Assembly (NCBI GenBank): GCA_030425385.1 | Contig: JAUIAH010000026.1 | Span: 47,075-111,074, forward strand | Direction of reading: 5' to 3' | From: Verrucomicrobiia bacterium | Lineage (GTDB): Bacteria > Verrucomicrobiota > Verrucomicrobiia > Verrucomicrobiales > DEV007 | Length of the DNA stretch: 64,000 bases | Shown: positions 39,132-47,184 of the stretch, piece after piece | Layout: every line of letters begins with the position of its first letter | Position numbering within the stretch: the stretch's first letter is position 1 | Translations under genes and position numbers: made by a program | Notes under the pieces: generated by a model | Told to the model about the DNA's origin: nothing | Database searches by the model: none | Seen by the model: only the letters and a program-made list of their open reading frames with translations

Positions 39132-41702
39132 GTGGTGAATTTATGGAATACCCCCAGCTCCAAAAGTGCTGAGGGCGCTCCTGACTTGGTTGCAGGTCAG
39201 GTTGTGCTCGGGGATCGCTATGTCCTGGTTCGCCCGCTCGGCGAAGGCTCCACGGGACCCGTCTGGTTGGCCACCGACCGCGAACTCGGTGTGGATCGAG
39301 CGTTGAAGTTTCTGTCAGATGAGGTTCAGCTCGACCCTTATGAGATCGAGAGCTTGAAAGCGGAGGCTCGCCGTTGTCAGCAGCTCACTCATCAGAATAT
39401 CGTCCGCATTCATGACTTTGTCAGGGACGGCAAGCATGCGGCCATCGCGATGGAAGCGGTGGACGGGCCCGATCTCCGCGCCGCCTTGCAGAAACGCATC
39501 CCACCGTGTTTCCATCCTCACGAGATTCGATTCTGGGTGGAGGAACTCTGCCGCGCGCTTCACCACGCTCACTCGGTGGCCAAGATCATCCATCGCGATC
39601 TCAAGCCGTCGAATCTACTCGTCACCACTCAAGGAAACCTCAAAGTCGCTGATTTCGGGATCGCTCAAGCGATCCCCAAGCGCCGCCTCGACCACCGTCG
39701 GCAAGGCTACCATCTCGCCGGAACGTTAGACTATATTTCCCCGCAACAGATCCAGGGAAAGGTGCCTTCGGTCGCAGATGACGTCTATAGCCTGGGGGCC
39801 ACGCTCTTTGAACTCCTGACGGGTCGACCTCCCTTCGTGGGCGACGATCTCTACGAGCAGATTCTCTATGAACCCGTCCCCTCGTTGAGCGACACCCGGC
39901 AGCAACTCAGCGCGGAGTTGGATCCCATACCCGCCATTTGGAAGGAAACGATCGAAGCCTGCCTGGCCAAGGAGCCGAGTGAACGGCCGTCTTCCGTCCG
40001 AGCCGTGGCAGAAGCGCTAGATCTCGAACTCGCGAATGTCACTTTGCGCGATCCGGTGGTTCCCGAAGATTTCCAGGAGGAGCCCGCATCGGACGTCCTG
40101 ACCAGGGAACGCCTCTCGAGCCGAGTCACGGTCGATCGGCGAGTCCGCACCTTGCGGGATCTGCCCGTCCCCAAACATCGCCCTCGGCGGATGGCGTGGG
40201 CGCTCGGTGGCAGCTGCGCCGTGGTACTCCTGGCGACCCAATGGCGCGGATGTTCTACTGACACGCCTTTGGCAGAGGCAGCGCCCGAACGCCCCATTCC
40301 CGAAAAGGCTGTCTCCCTTCCCCCGATCACGACGCCGACCCTTCAGCCGCTGCCCCAAGCGCTACCAGACATCCAGGCGGTGCAGACCGCGTTTCAACAG
40401 CAGGATTGGAGTGGCGCGCGCCAACAGCTCACCCGCCTGAGACGCTCGGGGCACGATCGCACGCCATGGGTATTGTTTGCCCAAGCACGGACCGAAGCCA
40501 ATCTCGGTGAACATTCCGAATGCCTGATCACATTGAGGCAACTGTTAGAAATCGATCCTCGACACGCTGGAGGCACTCTTCTCAAGGCCCGGATGCATGC
40601 TCTTCTTGAGGAGTGGTATGCGGTGCCCCGCGCTGTGGACTGGGCCCTCCGCCAGCCTGGTAATGCCTCGCAAACAGTATCCCTCCGGCTGCTCAGTGGT
40701 CAAAGTCATCGGCACTTAGGGAATCTTGATCTGGCCATCGCAGAATTCACCAAGGCAATCCAGGCAGATCGCCAACAAGCGGAAGCCTTCTTTCTACGTG
40801 GCCTCGCCTATCGAGAAGAAGGAAGCCTTCCCAAAGCCATTCAGGATCTCAGCCTCGCCATTCAGTTAGACCCGGATCGCTTGGCAGCTCGACGTGCGCG
40901 GGCGCGGCTTCTCCTCCAGCAGGACAACTTGTTAGAATCAGCTTACACGATTGAAGAAGATCTCAGCCACGTCCTCGATGCTCACCCAGATGACATGGAT
41001 GCGCGTTGTGATCGTCTGCGATGCCGTCATAAGCTGCAGGATTGGGATGGAGTCCTGGAAGATGCAGACGCACTCTTGGCCGCCGAGCCGGACTGGCCTG
41101 ACATTGTTCAACTCCGAGCGGAAGCCGCTACCAAGGCCGATGAACATGCCGCATCGATCCGCGACCTCCAAGTCTATGCGGAAACCAACCCTCAAGACAC
41201 GGATCACGGCTTGAAGTTCGCTGGAATCCTCCTCAAAGAAGGTCGCTTCTCTGAAGCGGAGCAAGCCTTCTCCGAAGTCTTGCGGACGGATCCTGAGCGT
41301 ACCGAAGCCTACGAAGGCCGAGCCTTTGCCTACTACAGCATCGCTAAAGAACTGGAGAAAGCGGACTCGGAGCCTGGACGTCGCCACCGCACGCGCCTCT
41401 TTGGCATCGCAGACCTGCAGAACTTCCTCAGGAAAGCGCCGCGAGAAGCCACGGCAGACACGTACCTCCTCCTGACAAAGCTTCACTTTGAACGAGGCGA
41501 GTATGAAGAAGCCAACCTGGCCGCGCACGAAGGACTCTCACGCTTTCCCAAGAGCCTGGAAGAGTTCCAGTGGTGGATACGCGAAATCAAAGTAGCGGAT
41601 GACATCAAACACGGTCGACGTCGTGCCGTCAGTCGCCCCCAGCGCAAGGATCCCGCCAATTTCTACGAACGCTTCGTCAGACTCTTCAAACGAGATCGAT
41701 GA
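39132..41702 (+). CDS. Serine/threonine protein kinase with transmembrane segment and TPR domain
   Basis: 856 residues from GTG 39132 (a second GTG follows at 39135). The kinase domain spans about 30-310: glycine loop PLGEGSTGPVWLATDRE, Lys in RALKFLSDE, HRDLKPSNLLVTTQGNLKVA near 153 and DFGIAQAIP, with the activation segment closing GTLDYISPQQI. All catalytic residues are there, so it is an active RD kinase of the bacterial PknB/Hanks type. A transmembrane segment (AWALGGSCAVVLLATQW) is near 355, and tetratricopeptide-like repeats fill 400-830 (HLGNLDLAIAEFTKAIQADR, EEGSLPKAIQDLSLAIQLDP). Its stop overlaps the tsaE start (ATGA, 41699-41702). FHA proteins bind phosphothreonine, so the FHA-GrpE protein at 55193 is a possible target. 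Confidence 0.88.
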   Translation: MVNLWNTPSSKSAEGAPDLVAGQVVLGDRYVLVRPLGEGSTGPVWLATDRELGVDRALKFLSDEVQLDPYEIESLKAEARRCQQLTHQNIVRIHDFVRDGKHAAIAMEAVDGPDLRAALQKRIPPCFHPHEIRFWVEELCRALHHAHSVAKIIHRDLKPSNLLVTTQGNLKVADFGIAQAIPKRRLDHRRQGYHLAGTLDYISPQQIQGKVPSVADDVYSLGATLFELLTGRPPFVGDDLYEQILYEPVPSLSDTRQQLSAELDPIPAIWKETIEACLAKEPSERPSSVRAVAEALDLELANVTLRDPVVPEDFQEEPASDVLTRERLSSRVTVDRRVRTLRDLPVPKHRPRRMAWALGGSCAVVLLATQWRGCSTDTPLAEAAPERPIPEKAVSLPPITTPTLQPLPQALPDIQAVQTAFQQQDWSGARQQLTRLRRSGHDRTPWVLFAQARTEANLGEHSECLITLRQLLEIDPRHAGGTLLKARMHALLEEWYAVPRAVDWALRQPGNASQTVSLRLLSGQSHRHLGNLDLAIAEFTKAIQADRQQAEAFFLRGLAYREEGSLPKAIQDLSLAIQLDPDRLAARRARARLLLQQDNLLESAYTIEEDLSHVLDAHPDDMDARCDRLRCRHKLQDWDGVLEDADALLAAEPDWPDIVQLRAEAATKADEHAASIRDLQVYAETNPQDTDHGLKFAGILLKEGRFSEAEQAFSEVLRTDPERTEAYEGRAFAYYSIAKELEKADSEPGRRHRTRLFGIADLQNFLRKAPREATADTYLLLTKLHFERGEYEEANLAAHEGLSRFPKSLEEFQWWIREIKVADDIKHGRRRAVSRPQRKDPANFYERFVRLFKRDR

Positions 41703-42121
41703 ACTCCCGATCTCTTGCCACCCCTGAGGATACCCACGCCGCGGGTGCGGCTCTCGGCGAGCGCCTGCAAGCAGGGGCCGTCATCGCGCTGACGGGAACT
41801 CTGGGCGCAGGGAAGACGCATTTCTGTCAGGGCATCGTCCGTGGACTGCAAAGCGCTGACACCGTCACCAGTCCAACCTTTGGACTCGTCCATGAGTATC
41901 GCGAAGGCCGCCTTCCGGTCTATCACTTTGACTTCTACCGGCTCGATCAGGCCGAAGATTTGCTAGAGATCGGTTGGGATGATTACCTCGATGCGCGAGG
42001 TGTGGTCATCGCAGAGTGGGCAGACCGATTTCCCGAACTTCTTCCCCCTGGGACCGAATGGTGGCGATTGGAACATGAAGAAGAAAGCGGTGGTCGCCTC
42101 CTCATTCGCCTGCCATCCTGA
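41699..42121 (+). CDS. tsaE: tRNA threonylcarbamoyladenosine biosynthesis ATPase TsaE
   Basis: 140 residues. A Walker A, ALTGTLGAGKTHFCQGIVRG, lies at about 30-49, followed by VTSPTFGLVHEYREGRLPVY, HFDFYRLDQAEDLLEIGWDD and VIAEWADRFPELLPPGTEW, all signatures of TsaE (YjeE). TsaE drives the TsaB-TsaD complex that places the threonylcarbamoyl group on A37 of tRNAs reading ANN codons. It begins inside the stop of the kinase gene (4-base overlap) and is followed 5 bases later by tsaB. Confidence 0.93.
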   Translation: MNSRSLATPEDTHAAGAALGERLQAGAVIALTGTLGAGKTHFCQGIVRGLQSADTVTSPTFGLVHEYREGRLPVYHFDFYRLDQAEDLLEIGWDDYLDARGVVIAEWADRFPELLPPGTEWWRLEHEEESGGRLLIRLPS

Positions 42122-42126
42122 CTGCC

Positions 42127-42756
42127 ATGCTCACCCTCGCGCTCGAAACGTCCACCCCGCATGGAAGTCTATCACTCTTCGATGACGACCACTTTCTGGG
42201 AGAGCATGCTTTTGAAGCTGAGAGAGGACACAATAGCAAGATCTATGCTCCTTTAAGGACGTTGCTAGAGGCCATTGGAGATCGCAAGCTCGACCGTTTG
42301 GTGGTCGGGACAGGGCCCGGGAGCTATACTGGAGTGCGCATCGCTATCGCCATCGCGGAGGCACTGGCGCTCAGTCATCATGCCGAGCGCCTTGGAGTTT
42401 GTTCCTTTATCGGAGCAGGTGTGGGTGACGCGCATTCTCGCTATTGGATTGTGGGGGACGCGCGCAGGCAGAGTTGGTATCGCGGCCTCATCGTCGATGG
42501 AAGATTGTCAGGAAAGATCCTCACGGAAGATCGTCGCCAATGGGAAGCAGCGATTCAAGAGGCGCTCAAGAGCGGCGAAGTCGTCTCCACCTTCGATCAA
42601 CGCATCCCCTACCCCGGCGTGATCCAGGATCGCCCCACAGCAACGCGTCTCATAGAGAGGACCAAGCCATGGACTGCCACTGAAGGCCCCTTGGAGCCTT
42701 GTTATCTCGCCGCCCCTTACATCACCACTCCCAAGCGCAAGCCGGTGACTTTGTGA
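42127..42756 (+). CDS. tsaB: tRNA threonylcarbamoyladenosine biosynthesis protein TsaB
   Basis: 209 residues. MLTLALETSTPHGSLSLFDD opens the ASKHA-fold N-terminal domain, and RLVVGTGPGSYTGVRIAIAI then AEALALSHHAERLGVCSF is the diagnostic TsaB (YeaZ) region. TsaB is a non-catalytic scaffold that pairs with TsaD (not in this window) and TsaE to make t6A37. It is 5 bases after tsaE. The C-terminal 90 residues are variable, as in other phyla. The gene ends 7 bases before the convergent acetyltransferase stop. Confidence 0.92.
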   Translation: MLTLALETSTPHGSLSLFDDDHFLGEHAFEAERGHNSKIYAPLRTLLEAIGDRKLDRLVVGTGPGSYTGVRIAIAIAEALALSHHAERLGVCSFIGAGVGDAHSRYWIVGDARRQSWYRGLIVDGRLSGKILTEDRRQWEAAIQEALKSGEVVSTFDQRIPYPGVIQDRPTATRLIERTKPWTATEGPLEPCYLAAPYITTPKRKPVTL

Positions 42757-42763
42757 GACCCAC

Positions 42764-43495
42764 CTACTTCTCGAAGTCTTCCCACCACAAACCCATGCGG
42801 AGGACATCGTGGTACTTGCCATCAATGAAAGCTTCGTGATGTAAGAGGCCCTCGACCTTAAATCCCAGGCTTTCATTGAGCTGGATGTTACGGAAATGGG
42901 TGTGCAGCGTGTTCACGACGATCTTCTTGAGACCAAGGGCAGTGAGGCCGTAGGCAATCCAGAGTTCGGTGGCTTCTTTGGCCAGGCCAGTACCGCGATA
43001 CTTGGGCTCGCCAATGATCTTTCGCAGTTCTGCTTTGCTACGGGCTTCGTCGTGATTCAGATAAACCACGGATCCGATCGGGGTGTCATCGTCCACCGTG
43101 ATGACACCCACGTGATGCGATGGATTATCGGTGAGGGCATCGACATCTGTGCGACGCCCGCTCGTTCTCGACAAAAGGAAGTAGCGCCCATACGCATCTG
43201 CCAACCATCGCTTGAAGTGTTCCGCATCTTTGCCAGGATCGTAGGCTCGCACACTTACCCGCTTACCCGACAGAGGAAGTGCCCTGCAGGCTTCGCGGTC
43301 CACCTGCTGCACCGGCGGCGATGGCGCACCTTCAGGCGATTCGTCAGCATACTCTAACAGATAGTTCACATACCTGAGGTAGTCTACCTGACCGAAGCCA
43401 TAATCCTTGGCCTCGCGGCAGAAATTGCGTGCGAGCGTTTCGAGGGTCTTGTCAGGGACAGCGGACTCGGGGCGTCTGCGGGTTCCTTCACTCAT
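42764..43495 (-). CDS. GNAT-family N-acetyltransferase (RimJ/RimL type)
   Basis: 243 residues. An unusual N-terminal extension of about 80 residues (TLETLARNFCREAKDYGFGQ...) precedes a GNAT domain: RVSVRAYDPGKDAEHFKRWL, TPIGSVVYLNHDEARSKAEL, IGEPKYRGTGLAKEATELWI (the acetyl-CoA loop, R-G-T-G-L-A) and GLKKIVVNTLHTHFRNIQLN then ESLGFKVEGLLHHEAFIDGK. These are typical of RimJ/RimL-like N-alpha or aminoglycoside-type acetyltransferases; the substrate is unknown. Its start overlaps the stop of the small membrane protein gene (43488) by 8 bases. Confidence 0.82.
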   Translation of the reverse strand: MSEGTRRRPESAVPDKTLETLARNFCREAKDYGFGQVDYLRYVNYLLEYADESPEGAPSPPVQQVDREACRALPLSGKRVSVRAYDPGKDAEHFKRWLADAYGRYFLLSRTSGRRTDVDALTDNPSHHVGVITVDDDTPIGSVVYLNHDEARSKAELRKIIGEPKYRGTGLAKEATELWIAYGLTALGLKKIVVNTLHTHFRNIQLNESLGFKVEGLLHHEAFIDGKYHDVLRMGLWWEDFEK

Positions 43496-43742
43496 CGCGC
43501 ATGATCCGGGTAGAGAAGAGAATCGTGGTTAGAGTGGCCGCCATCCATGGGAGGGCGATTCCCCAGAAGACCCATGAAGGCAGCCCTAAGGTGAGCGAAA
43601 CTTCAGCCGGATCCACACGGTAGGCGTAGAGACTAGCATAACCCAAGACCCAGAGTGCGAAGGCACCCCAGATGCCCAGGATGAGGCCAGCTTCGCGTCG
43701 AGAGGTGCGTGCACTGAGTGGCTGAGATGTCCCAGTCTTCAT
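43488..43742 (-). CDS. Small two-segment membrane protein
   Basis: 84 residues, with basic N-terminus (PLSARTSRREAGLILG) and two hydrophobic segments at about 18-41 (GLILGIWGAFALWVLGYASL) and 56-77 (WVFWGIALPWMAATLTTILF). The size and layout resemble small subunits such as the YhdT/DUF997 type that accompany sodium symporters, but I cannot confirm this and no symporter is adjacent. It overlaps RidA upstream by 4 bases and the acetyltransferase downstream by 8 bases, so it belongs to a tight three-gene operon. Confidence 0.55.
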   Translation of the reverse strand: MKTGTSQPLSARTSRREAGLILGIWGAFALWVLGYASLYAYRVDPAEVSLTLGLPSWVFWGIALPWMAATLTTILFSTRIMRDE

Positions 43743-44203
43743 CCCGTGATCTCAAAGATTCCCTCAATTTCAACGCCGATGTTGCCTGGCAGAGACCCCA
43801 TCCCGACGGCACTGCGGGCACCCACGCCCGCTTCATCTCCGAAGACTTGTGCAAAGAGCTCGCTGCAACCATTGATCACCTTGGGATGATCCAGGAAATC
43901 GGGAGCGGCATTCACCATGCCCAAAAGCTTCACCACCCGGACCACACGATCAAGCGAGCCCAGTTGGTCCCGAAGAGTAGCCAGCATGGCCAATCCCACC
44001 TGACGCGCTTGCGCATACCCATTCTCCAAATCCACCTCATCCCCCACGCGCCCCGTCATCAAGGTGCGGTCGGCACATAACGGGCCATGGCCAGAGAGAT
44101 AGGCCATGTTGTCCACGACAATCAGCGGACGATAGACACCGACCGGTTTGGGAGCCGGGGGCAAGGTGAGATCGAGAGTAGTGAAACGGTCTTCGTGGCT
44201 CAT
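43739..44203 (-). CDS. RidA/YjgF-family protein (enamine/imine deaminase-like)
   Basis: 154 residues. The chorismate-mutase-like RidA fold is indicated by RPLIVVDNMAYLSGHGPLCA, GYAQARQVGLAMLATLRDQL then GSLDRVVRVVKLLGMVNAA, and VGARSAVGMGSLPGNIGVEI near the end. Typical RidA carries a catalytic Arg near position 105 in the sequence RA-x-x-x-V; here it is ARSAVGM, which keeps the Arg. Like the YoaB-type relatives it is longer than the 128-residue enteric RidA. The family removes reactive enamines from PLP enzyme reactions. It is the first gene of the 44203-42764 operon. Confidence 0.82.
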   Translation of the reverse strand: MSHEDRFTTLDLTLPPAPKPVGVYRPLIVVDNMAYLSGHGPLCADRTLMTGRVGDEVDLENGYAQARQVGLAMLATLRDQLGSLDRVVRVVKLLGMVNAAPDFLDHPKVINGCSELFAQVFGDEAGVGARSAVGMGSLPGNIGVEIEGIFEITG

Positions 44204-44282
44204 GAGATAGCAATAAACGGATGACGACAGGAAACACCCCGCGGATGGGCTCCGTCAATGTGAGATTGTTCTTCTCGGCTCG

Positions 44283-45797
44283 CTAAGGCAAGGCTCGCAA
44301 TCGATAAAATGCTCGGGGCGCCTCTGGTTGAATTGATAGAGTCGTTTCCGCATCCTCGCCACCCGTGAAGGTTCTGACAATCGTCCATTCCCTAAGATCG
44401 AAAGATTCCTGCCACTCATAACGGATGCCCTCCACGAGCGCGGTGGGCGTGAGCGTGTTTCCTTCCCAGCCCATTTCTGGTCGAGGGATCTCATCAGCCA
44501 TCCACGCGACTCCGTAAGACACCGTGTTGTCGGTTTCAATGTGCAATTGATAGACACCTTCAGAGAGCCCTTGGAGGTAGAGATGCTCTCGATTCTCATT
44601 CGGACTGACACTTTCTTGTATCAACTCCAAGTGATCGTCTTGATTGACACGATAAAGGCGCAGACTCATGTCAGCAACAGAGGTGCCTGTGACCTTGCCT
44701 CGCTTCATGCGCACTTGGCGACTCCACGAAAGCACCACCGAAACTGAGGAGGCAGGCTGAGAAAGAGTGAGAGGAATCACCTCCATTTCCTGCGAAGCAA
44801 GGGTGTCCTGATGCCATTGCCGTTGTGTGAGTATCTGATAGCTACGATCAATGTTAAGCTGCCCCGCTCCAAAGACTGGATCGAAAGGGCGCGTGTCCTG
44901 TCGCTCCCAGCCCTCAAGAGGTCCCTTCTCTGCGCCTGCCATGAGAATCGCCTTGAGGACGGGATGATGCTGCGCAGCAGTCAATTCAGGATCGGCTTTG
45001 GCGCACTCTAGCAAAGCAGCCGCGGCCGAGCTCACCACAGGGGTGGCGAAACTGGTCGCGGAAAGAGGGGCGACGAGATCCGGCTTGCCGCGATCTGGTC
45101 CATCCAAGTCGGGATGGGTCACACCCCGACTGTGATCTCCATGGGAGCAGCCTACCGTAAGCACATTGTAGGCGGACGCCATCAATGGGGGAATCGGGGT
45201 ATCGCGTCCATTGGCGAGCGCGACCACACAGAGAAAGTCATCGCGCACAATGCTATGGTCGAGCCGTCGCAGCTTAGCATTCATGTAATCGACCGAGGCA
45301 CCCCCCATTTGACCGGACCACGAATGATTCTGGATAGCGTTGTGCTCGACTTTGGGTGCCGCATCACTTGCTGGCTGCAAGAAATCCTTGCTCAGATAGT
45401 CACGAACATCCGCCCGGTAGAGATCAATCCGTTGGACACTGGGAGAAAGACTGCGAGCACCGAATCCGCTGGTTTCTTGGGTCCCGTAGAGAAACTGTCC
45501 CACCAATCTGGCGTGCCCGGAAGCGCGAGACGCCGATGAGACGGTCCGAAAGGCCTTCCCCGCGAAGGCATCCTCACCCTCAAATTCGCCAGACCCATCC
45601 TGAGGCTGATAGCCACCGTCTACCGCTGCGGCCTCGATTTGACTGATGGCAATCTCCCGCCCCAAAGGACGATCATCACCCAGTCGATCGAGGAAGCGTT
45701 GGAATCCGATAGCGGACTCCCAGGACTCGCTCCCAGCCACGTTACCCAAACACCACACCAACAATACCAACTGAACCAATCCATTTCTGCGACACAT
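44283..45797 (-). CDS. Subtilase-like (S8) exported protein with non-canonical Asp site
   Basis: 504 residues from the ATG at 45797 (MCRRNGLVQLVLLVWCLGNV), a signal peptide; a GTG at 45815 lies upstream in frame. The S8 serine motif is KPDLVAPLSATSFATPVVSS near 250 and the histidine motif is SGHARLVGQFLYGTQ near 90. IQNHSWSG supplies the oxyanion Asn. The strand that normally carries the catalytic Asp (A-V-I-D-T-G) reads IAISQIEAAAVDGG instead. The C-terminus has beta structure and ends LREWTIVRTFTGGED...APRAFYRLRALP, the shared tail without the calcium loop. A 20-bp perfect palindrome with a TGTGA-N6-TCACA core lies at 45799-45818. The protein is either a divergent peptidase or a non-catalytic relative. 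Confidence 0.7.
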   Translation of the reverse strand: MCRRNGLVQLVLLVWCLGNVAGSESWESAIGFQRFLDRLGDDRPLGREIAISQIEAAAVDGGYQPQDGSGEFEGEDAFAGKAFRTVSSASRASGHARLVGQFLYGTQETSGFGARSLSPSVQRIDLYRADVRDYLSKDFLQPASDAAPKVEHNAIQNHSWSGQMGGASVDYMNAKLRRLDHSIVRDDFLCVVALANGRDTPIPPLMASAYNVLTVGCSHGDHSRGVTHPDLDGPDRGKPDLVAPLSATSFATPVVSSAAAALLECAKADPELTAAQHHPVLKAILMAGAEKGPLEGWERQDTRPFDPVFGAGQLNIDRSYQILTQRQWHQDTLASQEMEVIPLTLSQPASSVSVVLSWSRQVRMKRGKVTGTSVADMSLRLYRVNQDDHLELIQESVSPNENREHLYLQGLSEGVYQLHIETDNTVSYGVAWMADEIPRPEMGWEGNTLTPTALVEGIRYEWQESFDLREWTIVRTFTGGEDAETTLSIQPEAPRAFYRLRALP

Positions 45798-45798
45798 G

Positions 45799-45818
45799 AT
45801 TGTGATAATTATCACAAT
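45799..45818. promoter_or_regulatory. CRP/FNR-like palindrome directly upstream of the subtilase-like gene
   Basis: Bases 45801-45816 read TGTGATAATTATCACA, an exact TGTGA-N6-TCACA site, and two more base pairs on each side are also symmetric (20 bp in all). It lies immediately before the ATG at 45797 on the minus strand, so a bound protein would sit over the 5' leader and ribosome site region. Such a position would fit repression better than activation, unless the transcript starts further upstream. The local AT-richness makes it stand out from the surrounding DNA. Confidence 0.55.
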
Positions 45819-45919
45819 TCATAAGGTGCGCGAGACGTGAGTTTGTTAGGAAGATGCGATTGATCGCCCTCTTGAATAGTTTGGGCTACCTAAAGTTGAA
45901 GGAAGCATCCTCGGGGAAA

Positions 45920-45951
45920 TTGGGTTGGCTTTTAATCAACCCGAAGGGGTT
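45920..45951. other. Two mutually exclusive hairpins between the subtilase-like and discoidin-like genes
   Basis: GGGTTG (45922-45927) can pair with CAACCC (45937-45942) around a 9-base loop, or the same AACCC (45938-45942) can pair with GGGTT (45947-45951) around GAAG. On the minus strand the second hairpin has the tight TTC-rich loop. The region 45819-46006 between the two minus-strand genes is otherwise non-coding; a GCGTCGCGACGC palindrome (45974-45985) sits between TGAGAAT (45959-45965) and ATTCTCA (45998-46004). It could end the upstream transcript or act as a leader; I cannot decide which. Confidence 0.3.
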
Positions 45952-46006
45952 TAGACCGTGAGAATGGGCCCAGGCGTCGCGACGCAAAGTCGCAAAGATT
46001 CTCAAT

Positions 46007-47098
46007 CTAGCGACTCGCAGGCGTGATCACAGGTCCATCAAGCTCGTCTGGCCCTTCCAACGTCCCTGGTTGGCGCGGTCCCTCATCGCCAATGGGCCCA
46101 GCCGCCCGAGGACCGTAGTAGGGAACGAATGATCTCGGCTCCGAAACCTTGGGATCGGCGCTTGGCGACGGATTCTTGGCATTCTTCCCATAGCCACTGT
46201 TCTTCCCGTAGCCGACACGCGCGATCGCGTGCCTTGGAAGCGAATGGGAAGCGAGCACCACCACGTCGTCGATGATCATTGGCGTCTCCCCTTCCCACTC
46301 GAATACGAGACGCTGAAGGCTACCTGTCCAGTCGTCGAACACGGTGAGCCCCGTCGAGCGATCGGCCTTCGCTTCTGCTCCCGTGGCTTTCATCGCCCAG
46401 GTTCCTGATACCTTGGAATGTAGAATCGCGATTCGGCCCACGTCAGCAGTGGCCGCCAAGTCGATCACGAAACGCGGGCGTGCATCGTCACGATCAAAAG
46501 CGTAACGCGTGGCCACATCTTCATCCGCTAGCCAGGTCAACCGTCCCTCCCCTGAACTCGTTTCCACCACGCGGTGCCCCGCCAAGCCATTCGTCAGACT
46601 GAATTCATGAGACAGCACAGGGCCCCGTTTCCGGAGAGCAGCTGCGTCCATCGGCTGAAGCTCGTCATTCCAAAGCACGCCAAAGAGCCCCAAGCCGTAA
46701 AGTTCACCCGCACGCGTCGCCTTGACATGAAAGCGGACGAAACGCGCCTGGCTTGACCGAAGCGCGAGGGCTTGTGCCCCCGAATCGATTGAGATTTCAC
46801 CCACGGCATGCCACTTCGGAAAGTGCTGCGAGACCGATGTCTCAATCGCGACCATACCTGAAAGTCCATGCGCCCCAAAGGTTAACCGGGACAAATAATA
46901 CTGAGCTCCCAAATCAAGCAGATAGGTCTGGTTCCCCCTTGGAATGGCAATGGTTGCGGACACGTCATCATGCAATGGCGGACCGTCGCCCGCGATCCAT
47001 CGGGCTCCCAGGTGAGCCCGGGCCACATTCTTTGGAAAGGGCTCACCGGCCTCTCCACTCACAGCCAGGAGAAACAGAACCAAGAGGGACCATTTCAT
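46007..47098 (-). CDS. Exported discoidin-like protein with Pro/Gly-rich tail
   Basis: 363 residues from the ATG at 47098 (MKWSLLVLFLLAVSGEAGEP); the frame opens 7 codons earlier at 47119. Two beta-sandwich regions resemble F5/8-type C (discoidin) folds: YLLDLGAQYYLSRLTFGAHG then RFVRFHVKATRAGELYGLGL, and RFVIDLAATADVGRIAILHS further on. The last 60 residues are Lys/Pro/Gly-rich (VGYGKNSGYGKNAKNPSPSA). A carbohydrate- or surface-binding role is possible; no catalytic site is seen. It is divergent from the outer-membrane barrel gene at 47185 with an AT-rich 86-base region between. Confidence 0.55.
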   Translation of the reverse strand: MKWSLLVLFLLAVSGEAGEPFPKNVARAHLGARWIAGDGPPLHDDVSATIAIPRGNQTYLLDLGAQYYLSRLTFGAHGLSGMVAIETSVSQHFPKWHAVGEISIDSGAQALALRSSQARFVRFHVKATRAGELYGLGLFGVLWNDELQPMDAAALRKRGPVLSHEFSLTNGLAGHRVVETSSGEGRLTWLADEDVATRYAFDRDDARPRFVIDLAATADVGRIAILHSKVSGTWAMKATGAEAKADRSTGLTVFDDWTGSLQRLVFEWEGETPMIIDDVVVLASHSLPRHAIARVGYGKNSGYGKNAKNPSPSADPKVSEPRSFVPYYGPRAAGPIGDEGPRQPGTLEGPDELDGPVITPASR

Positions 47099-47184
47099 AT
47101 TGCCCAGATATTTAAGCAAATTTGACGTGATACGGGAATTAACATGTTGAAAGTCTTAAGTATAAATTTCATATTCACTGTAGT

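Noticed and set aside
47099..47184. A sigma-70 promoter in the AT-rich gap before the barrel gene
   Set aside because: A TTGACG (47122-47127) and a TATAAA (47161-47166) are present but 33 bases apart; no properly spaced pair was found.
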